A DNA stretch of 32,750 bases from NCBI GenBank assembly GCA_024278515.1, contig JAJRTA010000159.1, forward strand, positions 1 through 32,750, given 5' to 3'. Every line of letters begins with the position of its first letter. Positions within the stretch are counted from its first letter, which is position 1. This document shows positions 1 to 8,181 of the stretch, in pieces. A program made the translations under genes and the position numbers. The notes under the pieces were generated by a model. It was given only the letters and a program-made list of their open reading frames with translations, searched no databases and was not told where the DNA came from. The DNA is from Candidatus Zixiibacteriota bacterium. Lineage in GTDB: Bacteria; Zixibacteria; MSB-5A5; GN15; FEB-12.

Positions 1-51
1 GGGGACAAGGACATTGGGATTATTTCTGACTGGGGGAGAATAGCTCCGTGA
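1..51 (+). CDS. trpB: tryptophan synthase beta chain, C-terminal end (partial)
   Basis: The first 51 bases read in frame 1 as GDKDIGIISDWGRIAP followed by TGA. The GDKD segment matches the end of the (S/G)GRGDKD motif near the C-terminus of TrpB, the PLP-dependent subunit that condenses indole with serine. Only the last 16 residues are inside the window, so this rests on that short motif and on trpA following directly. The stop codon overlaps the trpA GTG start (GTGA), the usual translationally coupled trpB-trpA arrangement. This ORF is missing from the supplied track because it is open at the window edge. Confidence 0.8.
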   Translation, partial: GDKDIGIISDWGRIAP

Positions 52-836
52 GCAGGATCAGCGAAACAGCCGCTCGCAGCCGTTCCTCAAAGCTACTGGT
101 ACCGTTCTTTACCGTCGGCTACCCGGATATGAAAACAACCGTTGAGCTGGTTCGCTCCGCGGATGACTCCGGCGTGGACATGATAGAGCTCGGTATGCCG
201 TTTTCGGACCCATTAGCCGACGGACCGGAAATCCAGCTTTCCTCTCAGGCCGCTCTCAACAATGGAGTCACACTCAAAGCGATTTTGGAAACAGTCCGGC
301 AGGTTCGGTCAATAACAGACACGCCGCTTATCCTGATGGGTTACTACAACCCGCTGTTGGCCTATGGAGTCGAAAAGTTTGTGAGGAATGCCTCTAAATC
401 TGGTGCGGACGGGTTTATAATTCCCGACCTGCCGGTCGAGGAGGGAAGAGAATTCAAGGAACTGGTCGAGTCTGATGGGATGTCGGTCCTTTTTCTTGTT
501 GCACCGACCTCATCGACTGACCGTATCAGGCTGATCGACAAAAACTCGACCGACCTGGTTTACGCTGTGACAGTCACCGGGGTGACCGGCGCGGGCCGAC
601 ATTTCGATGCCGAAACCGACCGCTACCTTCAGTCCCTGCGCCACCAGCTGACCAAACCGTTCGTGGCCGGATTCGGGGTCTCATCGCCCGATTCTGCTCG
701 CCGCCTCGCTCAGTACTCGGACGGAGTGGTGATCGGATCGGAACTGGTGCGAATTATCAAATCGGCCGCCAGTCGTCGTGAGGCGGTTGCCGGAGTCGCA
801 GGTTTTCTCTCACAGGTCCGCCGGGCCCTTTCATAA
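48..836 (+). CDS. trpA: tryptophan synthase alpha chain
   Basis: TrpA cleaves indole-3-glycerol phosphate to indole and glyceraldehyde-3-phosphate, and channels the indole to TrpB in the alpha2-beta2 complex in the cytoplasm. The 262-residue length is normal for the family. The catalytic segment IELGMPFSDPLADGP (about residues 46-60) contains the conserved Glu and Asp. The TIM-barrel landmarks GYYNPL, IIPDLPVEE, VTGVTGAG and VAGFGVSSP follow in order. The GTG start at 48 is chosen because it overlaps the trpB stop (GTGA) and has a purine-rich GGGGGAG about 9 bases upstream. No other trp gene follows, so trpA is the last gene of a trp operon entering from the left. Confidence 0.97.
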   Translation: MSRISETAARSRSSKLLVPFFTVGYPDMKTTVELVRSADDSGVDMIELGMPFSDPLADGPEIQLSSQAALNNGVTLKAILETVRQVRSITDTPLILMGYYNPLLAYGVEKFVRNASKSGADGFIIPDLPVEEGREFKELVESDGMSVLFLVAPTSSTDRIRLIDKNSTDLVYAVTVTGVTGAGRHFDAETDRYLQSLRHQLTKPFVAGFGVSSPDSARRLAQYSDGVVIGSELVRIIKSAASRREAVAGVAGFLSQVRRALS

Positions 837-863
837 TCAATCACAACCGGACAATAATACGTT

Positions 864-892
864 TTGACTTTCACCGGCCAATCGGATATTTT
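864..892 (+). promoter_or_regulatory. putative sigma70 promoter for argS
   Basis: TTGACT (864-869) and TATTTT (887-892) are separated by 17 bases in the gap between trpA and argS. This places transcription start near 899, about 48 bases before the argS ATG. It is a visual consensus match only. It would uncouple argS from the trp operon upstream. Confidence 0.5.
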
Positions 893-946
893 GGCTTCTT
901 ACCTGGGACACCTGTTAACTGATTGTGCCAGAGAGAGAGTTCAGAT

Positions 947-2749
947 ATGAGTTCGGATCGGTTCAGACTTCTGTTTGCCAAAAAGGCGTCCGAGGCTTTT
1001 CGCGCCGCCTATTCCGAAGAGTACGCCGCTTCTGGTGACGAACAGGTTTTCAACGAGGAATACCTGCTTCAGCAGCTTGAACAACCGAAAGATCCTTCGA
1101 TGGGACGATTCGCTCTGCCGGTTTTTCGCTATGGCCGGCTGCTCGGGGATAAACCGCCTGACATAGCGGTTAAGGTCGCAGGCAGGATGAATGAACTGCC
1201 GGGTGATTCCGACTTGGTCCGAGCCGAGGCGGCAGGCGGTTTTATCAATGCCCGGGTGAACCCTGTGGAATTGACATCCGATACGCTTGATCGTGTACTC
1301 TCTCAGGGATCACATTATGGTGACTCCGACCTGGGGCGGAACCGTAAGTACCTGATCGAGTACTGTTCGGCCAATATCGCCAAGCCGTACGGAGTAGGCC
1401 ATCTGCGATCGACGATCATCGGCAACTCTCTCCGTCGTGTGTTCAGGAAACTTGGTTTCGACACGATCGGCATCAACTACCTTGGCGACTGGGGTACTCA
1501 GTTCGGCAAGATGATTGTCGCCTACCGCAAGTGGGGGGAGAATGTCGACCTGAACTCCAACGCGGTGAAAAAACTGCTCGACCTTTACGTACGCTTTCAC
1601 GATGAAGCCAAAAAAAATCCCTCGCTTGACGATCAGGCAAGAGCGGCGTTCAAGCAACTTGAGGATGGCGACCCTGAGGCGGTCAGGCTATGGGAAACGT
1701 TCAAATCGATCTCGCTGGCCGAGTTTGACCGCATTCACAGAATGCTCGGAGTGGAGTTTGACATAATTACCGGTGAATCTTTCCTGAACGACAAGATGGA
1801 TGCTGTTATCGAACGGCTAGAAAAAGCCGGACTGACCAGATTGTCCGAAGGCGCTCTGGTGGTTCCGCTGGACGATCCTAATCTACCCCCTTGTCTTCTT
1901 CGTAAGGGGGACGGCGCCACTTTGTACGCTACCCGCGATCTGGCCGGCCTGGTCTACCGCTGGGAAACCTATCGGTTCCATGAATCGCTCTATGTCGTCG
2001 GCTCGGCGCAGGCCGACCATTTCAAGCAGGCTTTCAAAGTCATAGCCATGCTCGAAGAGGCCGAAGGGCTGGTGCCTTCCGAACGGATGACCGGGCGAGT
2101 CAAACATATCGACTTCGGCTGGGTCAAATTCGAGGGCGGAGCGATGGCGACCCGCTCCGGGAACATTATTTTCCTCGAAGATGTCACCGATAAGGCGGTC
2201 GCTCTGGCGAAGGAGAAAATTCTCGAGAAGAACCCTTCCCTTGAGTCAATTGATGAAACCGCTCACCAGATCGGAGTGGGAGCGGTGATTTTCTCGCAGT
2301 TTTCCGTACGTCGGCAGAAAGATGTTAATTTCGTCTGGAAGGAAGTACTGAACTTCGAGGGTGAGACCGGACCGTATCTGCAGTACACTCACGCCCGCCT
2401 TTGTTCGCTGTTGCGCAAGTATTCAGGCGAAATAACGGCAGAGATCGATCCTGCGCTTTTAGCCGGTGCTGAAGAGCAGCGCGTTATCGAGCTGCTGGCC
2501 GATTTCCCGGCCATCGTTGAGGACACGGCCCGCACCTACGATCCGCACCTGATCGCTTCTTACCTGCTCAGGCTGGCGGCGGCTTTCAACAAGGTTTACC
2601 AGCGCAAGACCTCTGATGGCAGAAGCGACAAAATAATCTCTGATGATGTCAACCTTTCGGCCAGCCGGATGGCTTTGGTGAAGTCGGTTCAAACAGTACT
2701 GCACGAAGGGCTGTATCTTCTGGGTATTGAAGCTCCGGAGGAGATGTGA
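947..2749 (+). CDS. argS: arginyl-tRNA synthetase
   Basis: ArgRS charges tRNA-Arg with arginine (class I synthetase, cytoplasm). The order is an N-terminal additional domain, a Rossmann catalytic core with EYCSANIAKP then GVGHLRST, a degenerate KMSKS loop (MATRSGN), and a DALR-type anticodon-binding domain with ETGPYLQYTHAR. It ends LLGIEAPEEM, like the usual ArgRS C-terminus. The ATG at 947 (600 aa) is preferred over the TTG at 923 in the track because GAGAGAG lies just upstream of it. Oddity: the first His of the HIGH signature is Gly (residue 149; PYGVGH where PFHAGH or PLHVGH is usual). A Lys lies three residues before it, in the region thought to compensate in ArgRSs that lack KMSKS. No internal stop is seen. 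Confidence 0.96.
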   Translation: MSSDRFRLLFAKKASEAFRAAYSEEYAASGDEQVFNEEYLLQQLEQPKDPSMGRFALPVFRYGRLLGDKPPDIAVKVAGRMNELPGDSDLVRAEAAGGFINARVNPVELTSDTLDRVLSQGSHYGDSDLGRNRKYLIEYCSANIAKPYGVGHLRSTIIGNSLRRVFRKLGFDTIGINYLGDWGTQFGKMIVAYRKWGENVDLNSNAVKKLLDLYVRFHDEAKKNPSLDDQARAAFKQLEDGDPEAVRLWETFKSISLAEFDRIHRMLGVEFDIITGESFLNDKMDAVIERLEKAGLTRLSEGALVVPLDDPNLPPCLLRKGDGATLYATRDLAGLVYRWETYRFHESLYVVGSAQADHFKQAFKVIAMLEEAEGLVPSERMTGRVKHIDFGWVKFEGGAMATRSGNIIFLEDVTDKAVALAKEKILEKNPSLESIDETAHQIGVGAVIFSQFSVRRQKDVNFVWKEVLNFEGETGPYLQYTHARLCSLLRKYSGEITAEIDPALLAGAEEQRVIELLADFPAIVEDTARTYDPHLIASYLLRLAAAFNKVYQRKTSDGRSDKIISDDVNLSASRMALVKSVQTVLHEGLYLLGIEAPEEM

Positions 2750-2762
2750 AGCCGAAACGGAA

Positions 2763-2792
2763 TTGTAACAACCTGATTAGTTCTTATATAAT
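2763..2792 (+). promoter_or_regulatory. putative promoter of the shikimate operon
   Basis: A perfect TATAAT (2787-2792) is preceded at 18 bases by TTGTAA (2763-2768), just after the argS stop. Transcription would begin near 2799 and give a leader of about 54 bases before the DAHP synthase ATG. The leader holds only a weak GCGGC/GCCGC inverted repeat. I see no leader peptide rich in Trp, Tyr or Phe codons. Confidence 0.5.
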
Positions 2793-2852
2793 TGATTTGT
2801 ATTTTATGGCGGCATTCTATACGACGCCGCAATCTCGTATCGGGAGTTATGA

Positions 2853-3869
2853 ATGTTAATAGTAATGGAACTTGGCGCCACCCGGGAGATGGTGGACAAA
2901 GTATGTCGGGAAATTGAAAAGGCCGGGCTTAAGGCGCATCCCATGCCGGGAGCGATTCGTACCGCTATCGGTGTTACCGGCAATAAAGCGCAGATCGACG
3001 CCGATCATATCGAGGCGCAACTCGGCGTCAAAGAGATTATCCATGTTACCAAGCCTTACAAGCTGGTCAGTCGAGAGTTTTATCCCGAAGATACAGTTAT
3101 CGATGTCAACGGCATAAAGATCGGGGGGGAAGCTCTGGTGACAATGGCCGGTCCCTGCGCGGTCGAAACACGTAAACAGTGCATGATCATCGGCGAGAAA
3201 GTAGCCGCCGCGGGCGCTCAGATATTCCGGGGCGGCGCCTACAAACCGCGTACCTCCCCCTACAGTTTTCAGGGTCTTGAAGAGGAAGGACTCAAGATTC
3301 TGGCCGAGGTTCGGGAAAAATTCGGTATGGCGATTATTACCGAGGCCATTGATACGGAAGCGCTCAAATTAGTCTCGGATTATGCTGATATCGTCCAGAT
3401 CGGCGCTCGTAATATGCAGAACTTTTCTCTGCTCAAAAAAGCAGGCCGACAACCCAGGCCGGTCATGCTGAAGCGGGGTATGTCGGCTACGCTCGAAGAG
3501 TTTCTAATGGCCGCAGAATATATCATGAGTGAAGGCAACCACAACGTTATCCTCTGTGAGCGCGGCGTGCGAACTTTCGCCGATCACACTCGCAACACTC
3601 TCGACCTCTCGGCGGTGCCCTATGTCAAGCGAACCAGTCACTTGCCGATAATCGTCGATCCCAGTCATGGCACCGGCAAGGCTCACAAAGTGATTCCGTT
3701 ATCGCGCGCGGCTATCGCCTCCGGTGCTGATGGTTTGATGATAGAAGTTCATCACGACCCGGCCAACGCTTTCTCGGATGGTCCGCAGTCGCTGTTACCG
3801 GAAAAATTCGATCAGTTGATGAAAGAGATAAAGGCTATCGGGGCGGTGCTCGGCAGGACCAGTCCATGA
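2853..3869 (+). CDS. aroF: 3-deoxy-7-phosphoheptulonate (DAHP) synthase, type I-beta
   Basis: This enzyme condenses phosphoenolpyruvate with erythrose-4-phosphate, the first step of the shikimate pathway. Residues 1 to about 80 form an N-terminal ferredoxin-like regulatory domain of the kind found in Thermotoga-type enzymes, where it mediates feedback by aromatic amino acids. The KDO8PS-like barrel follows with GPCAVE, FRGGAYKPRTSPYSFQG, IVDPSHGTG and GLMIEVHHDP. The length of 338 residues is typical for this subclass. The ATG at 2853 has CGGGAG 6 bases upstream. It opens the operon and overlaps aroA by 4 bases (ATGA). The symbol follows common annotation practice for this subtype; aroG or aroA are also used. 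Feedback specificity cannot be read from the sequence. Confidence 0.95.
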   Translation: MLIVMELGATREMVDKVCREIEKAGLKAHPMPGAIRTAIGVTGNKAQIDADHIEAQLGVKEIIHVTKPYKLVSREFYPEDTVIDVNGIKIGGEALVTMAGPCAVETRKQCMIIGEKVAAAGAQIFRGGAYKPRTSPYSFQGLEEEGLKILAEVREKFGMAIITEAIDTEALKLVSDYADIVQIGARNMQNFSLLKKAGRQPRPVMLKRGMSATLEEFLMAAEYIMSEGNHNVILCERGVRTFADHTRNTLDLSAVPYVKRTSHLPIIVDPSHGTGKAHKVIPLSRAAIASGADGLMIEVHHDPANAFSDGPQSLLPEKFDQLMKEIKAIGAVLGRTSP

Positions 3870-5212
3870 GACGAATTATCAAACCGGTTCGCAAACTGGG
3901 GGGGACTGTCCGGCTACCGGGGGATAAGTCCATTGCCCATCGGGCGGCCTTGTTTTCGATTCTGTCGAAAGCTCCTTTGATAGTAAAGAACTTCCCCAGC
4001 GGCGCTGACTGTCAACGATCTCTGGCCGCGGCTGAAACCATCGGGGTCAGAATCGAACGGAACAATGACGGTATGATTCTGCACCCTCCGGCGACTTTTC
4101 AATCTTCCGAAGACACGGTTATCGACTGCGGTAACTCCGGAACGACTGTTCGACTGCTGACCGGACTGCTGGCCGGCTCAACCGCAGGAGGAACACTGAT
4201 CGGGGACGAGTCTCTCAGCAGGCGGCCAATGAAACGGATAATCGACCCTCTCACTGAAATGGGCGCGGAAATCTTCGCCGCTGAAGGAGGAACACTTCCC
4301 CTGAAAGTACGCGGAAGAAAACTGACCTCACTGGAATATCTTATGCCGGTCGCTTCCGCTCAGGTGAAATCATCTCTGCTGCTGGCCGGGCTGGCTTCAT
4401 CGTGCGATGTCACTATTCGTGAGACTATTATTACCCGGAATCACACCGAACTTATGTTACAGGAAATCGGTAAAGGACTCGAAGTCCGCGATATCAAAGC
4501 TGTGGCGGTGGAGGATCCGAATGACCCGCGCAAACGTCGCATGGTGCGCCCGGAACCATACCGACGAGAGATTCGGCTGAAAGCAGACGCCGTGATTAAC
4601 GGGGGAGAGATCGATATTCCGGGTGATTTCTCCACGGCTGTTTTTTTCATGGGGGCCGCGGCCATCTCCGGTCAGACTGTTACAATAACTGATGTCGGCC
4701 TGAATCCGACCCGTACCGCTATGCTTGACCATTTGAAAGCGGTCGGGTGCAAAGTCGATATTGATAACCGCGCGACAATTTCTGGTGAAGTTCGAGGTGA
4801 TCTTAAAGTAACCGGCGGTAAACTGAAACCGAGAAAGATCTCCGGTGATACGACTGTAGGCCTGATCGATGAGATACCCATGGTTGCGGTGATGGCGGCT
4901 TTTGCAACCGGGACCACTATTATCCGGGACGCTCAGGAGTTGCGTGTCAAAGAGTCGGACCGTCTTATGGCGATAAGTGAGAATCTTAAAAAACTCGGGA
5001 TCAAGGTCGGTCTGTTGGAAGACGGTCTGGCTATCGAGGGTGGTAAGGACCTCAATGGAGCCGACTTCGAAAGTTTCGGCGATCATCGCATAGCTATGGC
5101 TTTTTCGATCGCCGGGCTGTTTCTGCACGGGCCTTCATCTATTGACGATGATTCCTCGGTTTCGGTGAGCTGTCCCGATTTTTATAAACTGGTGGATCAG
5201 GTTACGCAATGA
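3866..5212 (+). CDS. aroA: 3-phosphoshikimate 1-carboxyvinyltransferase (EPSP synthase)
   Basis: EPSP synthase transfers the enolpyruvyl group of PEP to shikimate-3-phosphate, the sixth pathway step. The 448-residue protein has the family landmarks in order: LPGDKSIAHRAAL near residue 18, GNSGTTVRLLTGLLAG near residue 90, SRRPMKRI, DEIPMVAVMAA with the catalytic Asp, RVKESDRL, and GDHRIAMAF near the C-terminus. The PEP-site loop reads LLAGSTAGG. The start overlaps the DAHP synthase stop (ATGA) and the stop overlaps the aroE start (ATGA), so translation of three consecutive pathway enzymes looks coupled. The protein appears intact. Confidence 0.97.
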   Translation: MRRIIKPVRKLGGTVRLPGDKSIAHRAALFSILSKAPLIVKNFPSGADCQRSLAAAETIGVRIERNNDGMILHPPATFQSSEDTVIDCGNSGTTVRLLTGLLAGSTAGGTLIGDESLSRRPMKRIIDPLTEMGAEIFAAEGGTLPLKVRGRKLTSLEYLMPVASAQVKSSLLLAGLASSCDVTIRETIITRNHTELMLQEIGKGLEVRDIKAVAVEDPNDPRKRRMVRPEPYRREIRLKADAVINGGEIDIPGDFSTAVFFMGAAAISGQTVTITDVGLNPTRTAMLDHLKAVGCKVDIDNRATISGEVRGDLKVTGGKLKPRKISGDTTVGLIDEIPMVAVMAAFATGTTIIRDAQELRVKESDRLMAISENLKKLGIKVGLLEDGLAIEGGKDLNGADFESFGDHRIAMAFSIAGLFLHGPSSIDDDSSVSVSCPDFYKLVDQVTQ

Positions 5213-6060
5213 CCGAACCGTATCGATTTGGCCTTGTCGGCCACAATGTCGGATATTCCCGGTCCGGGGCGATCTTTCGCGCAGTATTCAGGACGCTCGG
5301 AATAGATGGTACGTTCGAGCACTTCGATCTGTCACCGGACAACTTCGATCAGGAATTCAGGCATGTTCTTAAAAGCGGGGTTCAGGGGTTGTCGGTCACT
5401 ATTCCGTATAAGTATAATGTGATAGAGCTTCTTGACGATCTTGACCCGGTGGCCGAGGCTTTGCGGGCGGTCAATTCGATTCATATCGGTCCGGAACAGT
5501 GTTGCGGTTTTAACACCGATTGCTACGGTTTTTCACAGCCTTTGCTTCCATTGGCCGAAAAACTAAAAAACGGCTCGGCTTTGATCCTCGGTTCAGGAGG
5601 CGGCGCTCGCGCTGTGGTGTACGCTCTTTATACCGACTACGAGATCGGTTCATGTACCCTGATGGCGCGTGACGGCGCTCGACTCAAAAGTTGCAAACAG
5701 AGTCTGTTACGTATTCTCCCGCAGTTGACCGTCAGTACCCGACAGGTCGGCAGCAGCAAACGTCCCAACGGCGACCTGTGGGATATTGTCGTGAACTGCA
5801 CGCCGCTGGGCGGATGGAACCAGCCGGCTGAATCGCCTCTCCCTTCATGGTTCGATTGGGCGAATGTACGACTGTACTACGATCTCAATTACAATGCGGA
5901 CAATTCCGTTATCGCCGAAGCGCGTAATGCTTCGGTGCCGGTATTCGACGGCTCCGCGATGCTGGTCGGGCAGGCTTTGCAGTCTTTCTACATCTGGACC
6001 GGCCATAAAATCCCGTTCGACCCGATCTATCAGGAAGTGTTCGGAGATCGATCAACCTGA
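5209..6060 (+). CDS. aroE: shikimate dehydrogenase (NADP+)
   Basis: AroE reduces 3-dehydroshikimate to shikimate, the fourth pathway step. Of the substrate-site residues, TIPYK (catalytic Lys) and FNTDCYGF (Asn and Asp) are visible. A Rossmann motif LILGSGGGARAVV lies near residue 123, and the C-terminal MLVGQALQSFYIWTG matches the usual ending. The N-terminal substrate motif is divergent: GYSRSGAIFR where HSxSPxxHN is common. Its two serines are kept. The 283-residue length is normal. It overlaps aroA by 4 bases and is followed after 22 bases by aroK. The divergent start of the protein is a lineage feature or a sign of altered substrate use; operon context favours true AroE. Confidence 0.94.
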   Translation: MTEPYRFGLVGHNVGYSRSGAIFRAVFRTLGIDGTFEHFDLSPDNFDQEFRHVLKSGVQGLSVTIPYKYNVIELLDDLDPVAEALRAVNSIHIGPEQCCGFNTDCYGFSQPLLPLAEKLKNGSALILGSGGGARAVVYALYTDYEIGSCTLMARDGARLKSCKQSLLRILPQLTVSTRQVGSSKRPNGDLWDIVVNCTPLGGWNQPAESPLPSWFDWANVRLYYDLNYNADNSVIAEARNASVPVFDGSAMLVGQALQSFYIWTGHKIPFDPIYQEVFGDRST

Positions 6061-6082
6061 AGCGAATTGAATATGGACCGAC

Positions 6083-6655
6083 ATGAACTCCTCTTCATTT
6101 TCAAATATCGTGCTGACAGGGTTTTCAGGGTCCGGCAAATCAACCATAGGTCCGAAACTGGCTATGCGACTAAAGGCTGAGTTCTTTGACACCGACGCCA
6201 TGATTGAGAAGCAAACCGGACGGACGATAGCAGACCTGATAGACTGTGAGGGTGAAACTTATTTTCGCAGACTTGAGCATGAAACATTGAAGCGAATCCT
6301 CAGCGGTCGTGGCGGCCGCAAGCTGATAGCCCTGGGCGGCGGCGCTTTTATTCGGCGTGAAAACAGAAAGCTGATCGACAAAGATACTGTTGTTGTCTAT
6401 CTGAGCTGTCCGGTGAGGGAATTGTACCGTCGGCTTAAGCAGAAGAATGATCGCCCTCTGCTTGAGGTCAAGCCGAAAGATAACGAGACAATTCGCCTGG
6501 CGCGTTTGCGCAAAATCCGCGAACTTTTTGAGCAACGACGTAAATCATACGAGATGGCCGACCTGCGCATCTCGACCGCCGACAAATCGGTCGCGACATG
6601 TGTAGAGCAAATCATTACTAAGTTACGGAAACGAAATGTCGTCAATCCCGGTTAA
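6083..6655 (+). CDS. aroK: shikimate kinase
   Basis: AroK phosphorylates shikimate at the 3-hydroxyl using ATP, the fifth pathway step. The 190-residue P-loop protein has Walker A GFSGSGKST (about residues 14-22), the shikimate-binding Asp in FFDTDAMIEKQTG, Arg/Glu in YFRRLEHE, the LGGGAF glycine loop, and the lid segment KQKNDRPLL with the conserved Arg. A late EQRRKSYE supplies the other substrate Arg. The gene overlaps aroB by 20 bases. It starts with ATG 22 bases after aroE, with only a weak purine stretch ahead of it, so it may depend on upstream translation. Confidence 0.95.
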   Translation: MNSSSFSNIVLTGFSGSGKSTIGPKLAMRLKAEFFDTDAMIEKQTGRTIADLIDCEGETYFRRLEHETLKRILSGRGGRKLIALGGGAFIRRENRKLIDKDTVVVYLSCPVRELYRRLKQKNDRPLLEVKPKDNETIRLARLRKIRELFEQRRKSYEMADLRISTADKSVATCVEQIITKLRKRNVVNPG

Positions 6656-7748
6656 GGTCTCAAGCGGCAGCTACCCGGTTGTGGTTACATCGCACGATAC
6701 CGGACAACTCAGACGTTTACTGGAAAAGCATCTAACCAGCAAGCGTCTGTTTGTCTTTTATGACGCGCAGTTCTATGCCCTGCATCATAAGAGACTGCAC
6801 AATGACCTGACAGTTCGCGGTCGCAAACTTATCGAGCTGGTTCTTCCCACCGGCGAAAAAACAAAATCACTCCGCGAATTAAATAAGATTTACACATTTC
6901 TCCTTACTCAGAAAATCAGCCGTGATGATTTTATTCTCGCTGTCGGCGGCGGGGTGACTTCCGATCTGGTCGGATATGCCGCGGCTACGACATTGCGTGG
7001 GATTCGTTGGGGTGTGGTGCCGACAACTCTTCTTGGTATGGTAGATGCCGCCATAGGAGGAAAAACGGGAATCAATCACATTGCAGGCAAGAACCTGATC
7101 GGTGCATTCTGGCATCCTGAGTTCGTCTTTGTCGACACCTGGTGGACCAATACTCTGCCCGAACGCGAACTGATCGCCGGAATTGGTGAGGTGGTCAAAT
7201 ACGCCGGCCTGACCGGCGATCCCATGCTCTCGATGGTGGAAAAATGGCTCCGAAGCGACGGTCATAACCAGGCGACACTGAGGAAGTTGGTCCGACATTC
7301 CGTTGCCTGCAAGGCAGATATCGTCACACGTGACGAACGTGAACAAAACATCCGGATGCACCTGAACCTCGGCCACACCGTCGGCCATGCTGTCGAGAAG
7401 GCTGCAGGCTTCGGTCGTCTGTTGCATGGTGAAGCGGTACTGCTTGGATTGTGGGCGGCAGTGGATTTGAGCTGCCGAATCAAACCGGCTTGCGAATCCC
7501 GTCTTGAGCGATTCCGCTTCATTATAGAGAGTTTTCTGCCGAAACTACCTATGGTGAATATGAATGTTGAGGAAATCATTTCGTGCATGACGCTTGACAA
7601 AAAACGCGCGGGACTTCGCCTGAGATTTGTCTTGCTGGATCGTCCGGGATTACCTTTAATTGCTGATCAGGTTTCAGGAAGAATGGTTCGTGAAACAATA
7701 AAGCGAACCCTGAATGTTTACAACCGCCTCGGAGGCAGGGATGCGTAG
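6636..7748 (+). CDS. aroB: 3-dehydroquinate synthase
   Basis: AroB converts DAHP to 3-dehydroquinate with catalytic NAD+ and a divalent metal, the second pathway step. The NAD-binding GGGVTSDLVGYAAAT and the following PTTLLGMVDAAIGGKTGIN are the family hallmarks. The metal-site residues sit in GEVVKYA, HLNLGHTVGHAVEK and LLHGEAVLLG. The length of 370 residues is normal. The ATG at 6636 lies inside the aroK 3' end (20-base overlap). The stop (TAG, 7746-7748) overlaps the aroQ start by 8 bases. This TAG is evidently a real stop, which matters for judging the in-frame TAG in lptD. Confidence 0.96.
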   Translation: MSSIPVKVSSGSYPVVVTSHDTGQLRRLLEKHLTSKRLFVFYDAQFYALHHKRLHNDLTVRGRKLIELVLPTGEKTKSLRELNKIYTFLLTQKISRDDFILAVGGGVTSDLVGYAAATTLRGIRWGVVPTTLLGMVDAAIGGKTGINHIAGKNLIGAFWHPEFVFVDTWWTNTLPERELIAGIGEVVKYAGLTGDPMLSMVEKWLRSDGHNQATLRKLVRHSVACKADIVTRDEREQNIRMHLNLGHTVGHAVEKAAGFGRLLHGEAVLLGLWAAVDLSCRIKPACESRLERFRFIIESFLPKLPMVNMNVEEIISCMTLDKKRAGLRLRFVLLDRPGLPLIADQVSGRMVRETIKRTLNVYNRLGGRDA

Positions 7749-8181
7749 GATATTGATTGTCAACGGACCGAATCTCAATCTGCTCGGTAAGCGCGAACCT
7801 GAAGTTTACGGAACAGACAGCCTTGATGATATCAATGACCGGTTGATACAGTGTGCCGAAGATCTGAAACTTCAGGTTGAGTTTTTCCAGTCCAACTCCG
7901 AAGGCGCAATTATAGATTTCCTCCACAAAGAAGCCGGGCAGTCGCACGGACTAATAATCAATCCCGGTGCGTTTACACATTATAGTATCGCTATACGGGA
8001 CGCCATTGTCGGGATCGACATCGAGGCGATAGAAGTGCATTTGTCCAACATATACAGTCGCGAGGATTTCCGTCACAAATCAGTTATTGCTCCGGTTTGT
8101 CGCGGCCATATTGTCGGGTTTGGCGCTGAGGGCTATTTTATGGCGTTAGCTCATTTTGCTGAGACTAAAAAGGAAGACTGA
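7741..8181 (+). CDS. aroQ: 3-dehydroquinate dehydratase, type II
   Basis: AroQ dehydrates 3-dehydroquinate to 3-dehydroshikimate, the third pathway step, as a dodecameric flavodoxin-like enzyme. The family motifs are complete: NGPNLNLLGKREPEVYG with the catalytic Arg and Tyr, NPGAFTHYSIAIRDAI with the Asn, IEVHLSNIYSREDFRHKS with the His, and VIAPVCRGHIVGFGAEGY. The start is placed at the ATG at 7741 (146 aa), where GGAGGC lies 4 bases upstream and homologues begin (MRRILIVNGPN). The track's 7714 start would add nine residues that homologues lack. It overlaps aroB by 8 bases, and its stop shares a base with the next gene (TGATG). Confidence 0.96.
   Translation: MRRILIVNGPNLNLLGKREPEVYGTDSLDDINDRLIQCAEDLKLQVEFFQSNSEGAIIDFLHKEAGQSHGLIINPGAFTHYSIAIRDAIVGIDIEAIEVHLSNIYSREDFRHKSVIAPVCRGHIVGFGAEGYFMALAHFAETKKED

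Noticed and set aside
4457-5128. 223-aa minus-strand ORF inside aroA
   Set aside because: It is a shadow of aroA. It has no recognisable domain, and the + strand frame is a complete EPSP synthase.
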